Shown here piece by piece: positions 50,900 through 60,522 of a stretch of DNA of 64,000 bases. The notes below the pieces were generated by a model. The model was given only the letters and a program-made list of their open reading frames with translations, was not told the origin of the DNA and made no database searches. Each line of letters starts with the position of its first letter. Within the stretch, counting starts at the first letter, position 1. Made by a program: the position numbers and the translations under genes. The stretch comes from Calvatia gigantea (lineage: Eukaryota > Basidiomycota > Agaricomycetes > Agaricales > Lycoperdaceae): the NCBI GenBank assembly GCA_025093985.1, contig JACAAK010000004.1:248001-312000 (forward strand), read 5' to 3'.

Positions 50900-52914
50900 C
50901 ATGCCCATCGTCCGCCTGTGATCATGGACGGTCCCACTCCTCTGCCAGGAGATTGTTTTGCGAATTCTGCTTACAAGCGCTCTCACGGACTTCTTCCTCA
51001 ATATCCCCGGTATTCGCATTGTTTTTATCACCGGTCAAGCTCAGGTCATTGCCTATTATTTGTTCCATTCATTGGATAGTGCCGCTTTCATTTTTTCTGC
51101 ATCATCTTTCACGGTGAGAGCTTCATAATTCCAAAATTCATAGATGCTGAGCGGAAAAATATCTCAGGTTATGGCCAAGAAGACGTTGGCTAGTCATTTG
51201 TGAGGTGCTATTCTCCCTCGTGGAAGCTGTCGCAAGTAGGAGGGTTTCTGTACTGCTTTTCTTTAGATATTGTCTCACCTATCATATCATAGGTGCTGCC
51301 GTCCTCATAACCAGCTCCATATCATCTCTGCCGTTCATCGACGAAACTTTCAGCGAACTGTTGCGTGTGATATCCCAAATGATCATGAGCGCCTCCTCCC
51401 TTCTTGCTTTCTGCTTTCTACTATGTGATATACTCAGTAACCATGGGAAAAACTTCCTACACCCATACGACTTTTCCGCCGGCTTGTGCCAACCAAGTCG
51501 CCAGTGGAACTTCATATTTGGAAGATTCACAACGAGGAAACGTTTCAGGTCCGCCTCTTCTACTTTCCAACCGACAGCATCCATCTACTGATTCTGAAAT
51601 AATCCTTATAGCACAGACAATCTTTTCATACGATGTATCCGAGGCGGACTGGCCATCCTATGTCTCCTCGCATTATTCTCACTAGTTTTCTATTCAATCA
51701 TATGGCAACCACTACAATGGAGTGGGCGCCCTGGTGTCAAAATGTTCAGGGTACCTGTGCCCCCTGGTGGGCTTGGATTTGGTGCTGCCTTGACAAGTTC
51801 AGTGGGGTGGGCACGAGTAGGGCCAATCCAGGCTGTCCTCGAGGTGCCGGTGAGTGCTAAATTTAAGTGATACCACTAACAAGAATGCATTGCTTAATTA
51901 GGCTAGTTGCTTGATAGAATGTCTCAGGGCTCGACTATAAATTCAACTATCAACATGAAAGTGGCACGCCTTCCAAACATCTTCTCCCTCGGAATCAGTG
52001 AGTTGGATTGCATATCTATTAGTGTCATTGCCTTAGGGTCACAAATGCACTTGTCAGAACCACAATGTGACCAGGATTTCTCTTCTGCCCAGGCTATCCT
52101 CGCTTCCTGCCCTGATCTTATAGTCTACCTGAACCCCGGCGATTTCTTTGAATTACTTATCACTATCCATTTCTCAGAAGACACACACCATGCTCAAATA
52201 TACCTTGGGCTGACAGACTCAAAGAACAATATAGTAGCCAATGCAGAACCAATAGTCCTTGGTCCCAGTTCAAACCTCTTCGGATTATCTTCAATTTCAG
52301 TCAAAGCACGGTTTTCAGACCAAAAAGCAGCTATGCTAGGAGTACCACAGGTCAGTAATGTACAATGCTCACATCAATGCACCTTTCTGAGGCCACTGCC
52401 CCACTGGTGGTAGTACCGTCGGTTCGCTGTTATCAATGTCCGTAGTCTGTCCCCAGACTGGTTGCCTTCGCTTCCTAAGGACAACAACACTGCCACATTG
52501 CGAGTAGCCCTACAAGCGCAGCCGGATATCGAAGTTGAGCAAGACTATCTAGAAGGCTCAGTGCTCACTGGTTTTGCACTGGTTGGTGGCGCCTGGACTT
52601 TAATCAATGGAATATTCGCTGCCATATTCGGAACTACCTCGTTACTCATACTCTTTGGTACGTTGGCTTCATGTTTTCCAAGCTTCTACATGTTAAACGG
52701 AACGTTGTCAGGGATAAAACCATTGTCGATTTATGGTTTAATTCACCATTTTCGACCGGGAAAGGGAACATTGGTGGACAGAGACTATGTTCTTCCCCCA
52801 GAAGAGCGAGATCACACTGTGGGAATCCTCAGAGAACATTTAATGGACGTGGATGATGTAAAAGAGGGCCAGAAATTATCGTCCGATTACAACTCCTTAA
52901 GCATTGTACCTTAG
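50900..52914 (+). pseudogene. Multi-spanning membrane glycoprotein, copy C3 (5' end damaged)
   Basis: The exons after the first join cleanly: RLWPRRRWLVICEVLFSLVE, the loop SNHGKNFLHPYDFSAGL, TM segment GGLAILCLLALFSLVFYSII, ectodomain (SSNLFGLSSISVKARF), YRRF..DNNTATLRVALQ, last TM (GFALVGGAWTLINGIFAAIF) and tail KPLSIYGLIHHFRPGKGTLV with stop at 52914. In exon 1 the family start (ATGTCC in C4) is GTGTCC here, and frame shifts between EIVLRILLTSAL and IVPLSFFLHHLSR. Unless translation starts elsewhere, the first membrane segments cannot be made. It is more diverged from C1 and C2 than these are from each other. Part of the gene is duplicated on its left (repeat B). Confidence 0.75.
51219..51634 (+). 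repeat. Direct repeat B (second copy)
   Basis: The copy of repeat B that lies in the C3 gene proper. Confidence 0.95.
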
Positions 52915-53866
52915 TCCTTTGCTTGCAATTTGACTTTGGAATGGGTAAAGGTGATATGCCACCAGATAGCCTGAGTACGTGAACACAAGGCCGTATCCGA
53001 GTGGAAGCGGGGACAAGATTCATCGGAATGAAATTTGGTTGGAAGAAATCCGGTCAAATCGCCTTTCTGAAAAAAAGAAGCCAAAACAGCGCCGGAGTAT
53101 GTTCTCGAAGGATTTTACCACCTTTGGACAAACTCAAAAATACCTTCCTATCACGTACGCTGCCGCGATATCACGGTGTTGCCTCTATTCGCCCAAGGTC
53201 GCAAGAAGGTTAAATGCGGTACAAGACGTTTCTACGGCATTTATATATATAAGACTTCCAGCAAGTCAAAGCGCCTTGAGAAAATGTAACCATTACGGTG
53301 CAGGCTGTTCCTCAACGGAAAATCGCAGTATGATCCTCGGTATGAACGTCATCCCCTGGGCCACAAATTCATTCTCATCTCATCTCATCTCGCCAACCCA
53401 TCAATCATCTACGAGGTGATTTCGCCTATACACACCGGCAGGATGAGCCAAACATGCTGCCCCCCCGTGAGATACCTGGTTTCCTCGGAATCTTCATATC
53501 GCTCGATCACTGGTTGCATCATTTGAGTTTCGTGATATCACAGGACATGAGTCAGAGATCGAGAAAGTCGTTGAGTAGTCTAACTTTACTTCTGAGCACA
53601 ACGAGCAATCACGTCTCACTTTCTGAGCTCCCTGATAGTTTTTATGCGAGCACTCTATTCTAGTTTAAGGTTGATTGTTCATTTCGATGAGGTCACGACA
53701 CAATATTAATCACCCTTTGTAACCACCCGCACAGCCGCGAGGGTTGACCCTCCTCTGGCAATGGGCTTTGTGACACCCACCGTTGGGAGTAAGGCCCATA
53801 ATCCGCCAGCCCCCAGTGGTCCCTCACCCTGAAGATCATTGTTAGTCACGCCGACTTGTTGCGACG
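52915..53866. other. Downstream flank of C3
   Basis: 3' flank of C3, about 1 kb. Short open frames without motifs; no gene is supported. Confidence 0.4.
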
Positions 53867-54415
53867 CTACAGGAAATACGTACCGCCTCGAGGGAATATG
53901 GCGGAGACATCACCCTCAGTGTACTGCCAGGAGTCACAGTAGCCTTGAACATATTCATCAAATCCTCTTTCCTGAATATAGGTCCTGCAACCGATCACCC
54001 CATGAGCCAACCACGACAGGACAAGAGACTCAACATGATGTGTACCATTGAACGAAGTAGGCGCGGGCAATTCCCCCCATGAACCACCGAAGGACCACAG
54101 GAAGGACGGAGCCTTCCCTTTTTTACCATCGACCCTCACAAACCCACTGCTTCTTGAAGGGGGTCCACAATCGCGTCCGCTACCATCTCGATCCCAACCT
54201 GACCTGTTGGAGGTGGAGGCGAGAACTACCATTCGGAGGTGCATTCGGTCCCCTCTCCCTTCTATCCCGCGAATCACGATCCTTGGCCCAGTCACGACCT
54301 TGTGTATTTCTGTCTCAGTCCCGTTCGCGAACTGGTAGCCTTGACCTTGTAGGTCCAGCCAGGCAGGTTTCCTCCCAATACACACGGTCGTCTGAGGAGG
54401 ATTAACACTGGTCAA
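53867..54415 (-). CDS. Hypothetical 182-residue open frame
   Basis: I do not recognise it. The frame is uninterrupted for 549 bases. It is rich in Gly, Ser and aromatic residues, with segments such as FLWSFGGSWGELPAP and SLVLSWLAHGVIGC and an N-glycosylation site in SFNGTHH. No signal peptide or known domain is visible. Opposite-strand frames are also long here, so this may be a chance open frame or one exon of a decayed gene. Confidence 0.25.
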   Translation of the reverse strand: MTSVNPPQTTVCIGRKPAWLDLQGQGYQFANGTETEIHKVVTGPRIVIRGIEGRGDRMHLRMVVLASTSNRSGWDRDGSGRDCGPPSRSSGFVRVDGKKGKAPSFLWSFGGSWGELPAPTSFNGTHHVESLVLSWLAHGVIGCRTYIQERGFDEYVQGYCDSWQYTEGDVSAIFPRGGTYFL

Positions 54416-54559
54416 AGACGAGATTTGGTTTGAGAAAAGTGATTTTCAAGTTCCGGAGCGACTAAGGGAGGACTTGGATGGTGGTGTCGTGGATTATTTA
54501 CGTGCAAGTACGTTGTGTGAAGGCATCTATTGTGGGATAGATAGGTCGCTGTGGAAAGC

Positions 54560-56440
54560 ACTTGATTGGAGGATATGTCATTATTTGAGCGGGTGGTGTC
54601 GATGAAGCTTATGCTTAAGCTCAAGGCCTTGAAGAACGGGAGGGTGATATTGATGGGATGGAGAGGTGATGTGCCAGTGACCTGGTCCGTTGAAGACGAA
54701 GTCGCGTGACCCCGTCTTCGATCAAAGGGCTACGACAAGGAAATGCAAGATGGTTAATCACTGCGCCAACGAGTCGATGTAACACAGGTCGTATTGAAAT
54801 CATAGCAATTTCAAAAAGTGTAAATCGTGTCATATTGAAGACTACACTCGTTGGATTTAAAATGATACTGATATGATGAGTGTCACATCAACTTGTTGGC
54901 GCAGTGTAATGGTGCAGAAGTGCTACCTCCCCTCCGAAAAAAAACCCAAACCCGACGTTTGAAAAGGGGTATCGAGCTCGCTTGCGATGCCATGAAGAGG
55001 ACGACCAATCTGCTGACCAGGTTCCAACTCATCCACTGCGGATATCAATGGTTCAGTTGACAAGAACGCAGGTGCTATAACAATGCCAGATTTTGAGGTC
55101 GCTCGCGAACTGGAACCATGGCTGGAACTCGAGCCTGATGGAAACCATGATGACAAGCCCAACTTGTCGAGACCACAGCAGAAGGTCGACTACACAATCG
55201 AACTGACTCGATTGTGATTTCTGCCCAGGAAAGGGGGAAATTATAATAGTGGAACCCGTCGCTGACCCTGAATGGGGAAGAGGACCTGGGTGCAGACGGT
55301 CGTTGGATGGGAATAAATGGAGGGAACAACTTTGTGCGTTCTCCCTTGAACCATTTTCGCCTGCTTCGATGCTCAAGCGCTCAATATTCAATATCCAATA
55401 TTCGATCTTTACCACGACTTTGATTACTCTTTCAGAACACCCTGTACACAACCATTCACCTCAGTCACAAAGTCACCCTGCAAATTCACTGCTCCCCATT
55501 CCAACCTCGACAGGGTTAGTGATACAAGGTGCGACGTACCTTCTCTCAGAGTGTGTGCATCCGGGCTAAACGCGACACTAGCCTTGGTTAATGCTTGCAA
55601 CTCTTGTCGTAAATCGGGACCACCCTCCCTTCGAAGTCAACGACCTCGCTAGCATCTTTATCACATCGCCCGCCTTTTGCCAGGGATGTTGTCAGATCTG
55701 CTCGTTGAGGATGACACCCCTTCCTCATTTGCAACCCAAAATCCTTCCAACGCTTTGGCATTACTTATCCCTTCGTGTGATATATTTTTCATGGTCTCCC
55801 CGACACAGGCAAAACCTCACTCATTAGAGCACTTGCTGCAAGATGTCGCTCAAACAAGCGATCGGTAGGTGAGCACACCCACTCTGCTTCTTCCATCCCC
55901 ATTCCTACATTGTTGTCCTTCCAGTTTCCTCACATGCAAGAGCGACGACCGCCCCTAGAAAAACGAGTCAAGGAGACCCAATGTCAACTTCACCTCCCGT
56001 ACGAAAAAGCCCGGTAATTCCAATCTTCTAAATCCCCTCCACGAAATCGATGACATCGCACCTGTCCGTTCACCCAAGCAAGATCAGATTCATGCGTCGA
56101 TTGCAAACACCTCGCTGGCGCTTATGGATGTATGGACGGTTGGTACCGCCAATCGGACCCCATCAATTTTGCCGTCCAGGGTGATTCGATCGTGAATATC
56201 ATTTCCTGGTGATTGGGTTGGACACAAGAGAGTATTTCGTCAATCCGATGAAGAAATGAAGGGGCCGAGGCCTGGGTGAAGGTGGGTGGGCAACGGAAGG
56301 GTTGAGAGGTCTTACGAAGTTGGTGAAGGTGTATGATGGTGCTGGTCTACGGGTATGCACTTGGGACTATTGCTCCAGTTGGTAGCTAATTTCAGCTTCA
56401 CCTTCCTGCCTTAATTTCGTACTATCCTACACTACTTTTC
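54560..56440 (+). pseudogene. D3: longest BCS1-like AAA ATPase remnant
   Basis: This is the most complete D copy. It encodes FHGLPDTGKTSLIRALAARC (about 55789-55848), preceded in frame by RFGITYPFV, a stop and YI. This resembles the RGI..RRGYxxHGxPGTGKTSLI block of BCS1-type AAA ATPases, with one Asp replacing the usual Gly in the P-loop. It keeps about 290 bases (55935-56230) absent from D1 and D2. The start codon is lost (AAGTCACC where D2 has ATGTCACC). MITE element 2 sits in its left flank. Downstream it runs tail-to-tail into NACHT N4. Confidence 0.55.
54759..54906. mobile_element. MITE-like element 2 with 27-base inverted ends
   Basis: The left end CACTGCGCCAACGAGTCG and the inverted right end CACTGCGCCAACAAGTTG continue matching for about 27 bases with three or four differences. 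The flanks are TAAT on both sides, a likely target duplication. The corresponding position in D2 and D4 is uninterrupted. It shares its right arm with element 1 at 12288-12581. Confidence 0.85.
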
Positions 56441-56580
56441 TACTCTTTCCATTGGCCGTTAGCCGTGATTATCATTATCTTACTTTTCAACAACCCACTC
56501 CTGATAGTCGTTATTTTGCATTGATTCACGTCACTTTACAGCTTTATTTCTTCCTGTTCATCACCATCGCCACTACCTTC

Positions 56581-59033
56581 TTATTCAACATCACTATCGT
56601 CACTATCTTCCAGTTCAGCATCGTTATAATCAACATCTTCGACAAGCCACGCCTGATAAGCGTCAATCCGTTCCTCCGATGGTACCTCATCATAATTCAA
56701 TATGCCAAACCACGGAAACTTGCGACGACCAGTGGTCCAACACACAATGGCCTTCAAGCCATCTCCAAGCAGAAAATATTCTCCACCACAGAAGCCAAAG
56801 TCCTGCTTATAACGTAAGAAAGCAATTGCAGAAGGGGTCAGAAATGTAACGTACAAACTTTAGTGGAAATGTAGCAGGCCTACTGCTCAACACTGGCTCA
56901 ATTGTAGATTTCATATACTCCAGCAGCTGGAGATCTACCTCGCTACAAGGTTCCGTACGAATGAAGCCACTCGAAGAGTACTATATGACCAAAGGTTCCT
57001 CAGCATCGGGCAGGAATAAGGCGATATCGGTGGTTGGACGTACTGTGCATAATCGGTTCACGAAACTACGCCAGTCGTAACCAAGGGTATCTGTTCGGAT
57101 GTATCTGAAATCGAAATTGTGGATTTGGGAGAGAAGAACTTCGTCCAATTCAGCCCTACTGCAAGCAGACCAACACCAGTTTTCGGCAAACTCTGCGACC
57201 ATGAGGGAGATTTCTGCTTTGGTATCGTCTGAAACCCACTTCAGACCTGGCAGAATTTCGTGTTCATGCGATGTATTGAGGCCCAGCCCTAACCCCACGT
57301 CGTAAAAAAAATTGTCCCTGAGGTTGGTGAACGCAAACCTACCATCGGGGGTATGAAAGAGCGTCAAATCAGTATTGTACCAAGACAGACATAATGTAGC
57401 AAATTCGTTCAATACACTCTGTCTCTCAATGTTGAATCCACCTGAGCGACTATCGTCACAGAGGTAGTCCCTGAAAGACGCGTGATAAAAACGCAAGCGC
57501 GTTTCAAAAGCAACCTGAGGGGAGGGCACATCGAGAACGGAATGGAGTTTTCGCAAGGCACCATAGAATGCGGCTTGGTCTATGTGGAAAAAATTGCAGA
57601 GAAACTGGGCCGAAAACCTGAATCCGGCAAACCTCAAATACATGGTGCAACCCAGTATTCGCTTTATTGTCGCGAGGTCCCTGGCTGGTACATCATGAAG
57701 AATTTGAGTATAGAGGGCATCAAGAGTTCCCAGAGGATTTGAGGTTCCAGCTTGAGCACCCCTAAGGAATGATAGGAGGGTATTGAGCTGACTCATCGGG
57801 GTGGCATAGGTTGGGTCACTGATGTATCGGAGTGCAATCGAGGCGAACGCGAAGTGACCACCTGCTTTACGTGAAAGCGCGGCGATTTGCTCCTCGGGTG
57901 GCCATGTTGGAGTTGTAGTATCCCAGAAGTGGTCCTTGATTCCTGCTAACCCATCCCGAAGATAGAGGTCGACGTCAGCGATCGACTCTGCATCTATGTC
58001 AAGCTTCTCACGACCACAGTTAACAGTGAAGTCAGCCCTCGAGAACAAATATTTGATGTGTGGTTCCGGCCGGCTGCAAATAAGCCAAACGAGAGGGAAA
58101 TCTCGTTTCAACCGAACAACTTCACTGGTCATTTCAATGATCTCCCTCTGGGCGTCCTCCCCTTGACATTCGTCCAACCCATCCAAGACAACGAGGAGCG
58201 GTTCTTGGACACTTCGGTGTCCCTGAACCTGCAGCAACGAGAAGGGTTCGACGATAAGCTTCTTGAATTGTGTCTGTCTAGTTTTCCGCAACAACTCGGG
58301 ATCACTAACAAGTTGAGCCGCCACGAGGGATCCGTAGTCGGTATGGCGCACAGCCAGCTGATGCACAAGGGTGGGTATGACGGTATTGGGGTCGTTACGG
58401 TCATTCTGCCGGGAAAAGAAGAACGAAGCGCCTAAGCGCCCGTTCTTGACGCAACGCTCAGCGAAGGTTTGGGCGACCGCAGACTTTCCAGTACCAGCTG
58501 GACCATGGAGCCATATCATGCCCCACTCGCGTTGGCGGTCTGCCAACCAGTTGGATAGTTTGTCTCCGATCTTCATGCGCGTTCCGGGATGGCATAGTGG
58601 GGGTGGATATCGAGCACCTGAGTCCACCATAGCGTCGAAGTTGGCATATGTCGCGATACGTTCAAGCACTGGATCAAATCCTGGAATGTAATTTACTCGT
58701 CTGCCCGTGGCTCTAATCACGTCAGAATTACTGACTTTGTTGTCCTACAACAACATTCTGGGTGATCTGGAACTGGTTTTCGGTAAATATTGAGTTGTGT
58801 ACATCGAAGTTGTGCGCGCCGTTGAAGAAGCCAGATCTCCCTTGATCGGTCTTCGATTTATGTGGACCTGAAAGCCGTAACAGCTATGGCCTATCCAGTG
58901 TGCGAACCGAAGTTGACAGTCCCAACTCACCTGTTTTCCTCTGGCTGGGAGTTGGAGAGGGCTCGTCATACTGTTCACGTCTGGAGTGCCTGCGACGACG
59001 AACGAGACGATCAAACAAAGCATCGATGAGCAT
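56581..59033 (-). CDS. NACHT-domain NOD-like receptor N4 (intact)
   Basis: This is a STAND ATPase that would switch from a resting to an oligomeric state on sensing a signal. Exon 1 (ATG at 59033) gives MLIDALFDRLVRRRRHSRRE. Exon 2 carries GRSGFFNGAHNFDVHNSIFT and FQITQNVV. An intron of about 58 bases ending ACATTCCAG follows, with a GTCAGT donor weaker than the GTAAGT of N1 and N2. The main exon runs from GFDPVLERIATYANFDAMVD through Walker A GPAGTGKSAVAQTF, Walker B LLVVLDGLDEC, sensor-like VWLICSRPEPH and RFYHASFRDYLCDDSRSGGF. Two last exons give EVDLQLLEYMKSTIEPVL and LLGDGLKAIVCWTTG, then an acidic tail ending SDDSDVE. No WD40, ankyrin or TPR repeats are present. It is the only NACHT copy here readable from start to stop. 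Confidence 0.92.
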
Positions 59034-59529
59034 CGTAGATCGTGAGATGGAGGGTAACGGAAAGAAGCGGGCGGCGTCTGGTCATCAAATGGTTGTGATG
59101 ACTATGTTTGAAGTGTGAAGTGCTCATGTCACGACACTTCAGCTTCATCCACTCCGGGCATCTCGTTCCTAAAACAGAATTTATTAATAGAGGTTTGCTT
59201 ACTTCGTCAGTGTTAGGGTCACGAAAGGAAACTGGTATAGTCGGACACAATGCCAGGCGACAAGGGGGGGGGATGAGATAGTGGGGTTGGGTATACGCAG
59301 GAATGCTGGGTGCAGCAGATCCTTCTCATGGAAGTGAGTATATAAAGAGGGAGGGGGAGCGGAGTGTTGCGATGCTTTTGGATACGATTATGCAGAGTCC
59401 GAGGAATCAACCCAAAAACCATTATTATGTATTATAATATATTATAACACCTCAGTCAAGACACATTTATAACGTCCATTTAGAATTCTAAATCCTGCGG
59501 GAAGTCATCCATTGATGGAATTGTCAGAT
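59034..59529. other. N4 promoter region
   Basis: Upstream region of N4, similar to that of N2. It contains the 75-base tract (59268-59345) repeated at 35270-35345. No gene is seen. Confidence 0.5.
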
Positions 59530-59990
59530 GATGTACACCGACGTGAGGAGATGAAGATGCGTGACCCTGGCACCAGCTGAGTGAACAATCATCTTCGTGT
59601 TGTCTCCAGGGCTTCAGTATCGACGACAACAAGAAAATATAAGAGAGCTCAGAGTGCTACCTCCCCTCCAAAGAAAACGCAGACTCGACACCCAAGAGCT
59701 TGAAAGTCCCCCGAGAGGACCGTTCTTGAGCTCGCATGCGATGCCATGGACAGGGACGACTAGTACGTCGATCATTCTGACCCATTCACCACAATGCTGA
59801 TGGTTCAGTTGACGAGAAAGTAGATGCTCTGAGTGCATCCAGCACCGTACCCTACTCATTGAGCCAATGCCAGAACGTCGACCACATAACTCCACCGCCG
59901 CTCTTGTGACTTTTGCCCAGGACTAGAGAAATCATAATGGTAGAACCCGTCAGTGTCCTCCGAAGGGGGGGAGGATGATCCAGGTGCAGG
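59530..59990 (+). pseudogene. D4: left-end remnant of module D
   Basis: It matches the left flanks of D2 and D3 (words such as GAGTGCTACCTCCCCTCC, ATGGTTCAGTTGAC, TTTTGCCCAGGA), but homology stops before the P-loop part. No coding sense is left. It shows that module D stood between the NACHT and TM genes in the duplicated block. Confidence 0.6.
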
Positions 59991-60522
59991 ACTTGGTCCT
60001 TGATTTTGTGGATGATTCGATGGTGGCGTTTGGATGGCGGGTAATGGAATTGGAGAAGTTGGTTTGGGAAGTGTTAGATATGGGCTGTAGATCGGTTATT
60101 AACGGGCATGTTCCTCGTCCTCCCTGCTGCTCTTATAGGAAATATTAATAAGCTTTTGAAAGAACGCGAAACCACCGTCAATTAAGTCGTAGATGTGTAC
60201 CCAAAACCATTGTCCTTTTGTTCTCCGGCTGCGATGGGTAGAACAGCGGTCTCGACTCTGCCCACCTTAGGAAGATGAAAGATGTACAGCCTCTGACGAC
60301 TCAGTGAATTTTCTCCAACAATCCATCCCCAAAAAACTGGTCCAATCAACAAGAGCTAATGCCAGTCGTTGTTGTGTATTTGGAACTAGAAGGAAGTTCT
60401 GACATTCTCACTAACGCCGGCTGGGAGAGCATATCTAACCATAGACTATGAACACCCGATATAATGCATGTAGCTACGCCGATTGATTATAAATTCCTGT
60501 TGAACCCTAGCGCCAAAACCGT
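59991..60522. other. Spacer between D4 and TM gene C2
   Basis: Homologous to 35060-35828 left of C1, including the 3' flank of the TM gene. No gene is seen. Confidence 0.55.
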
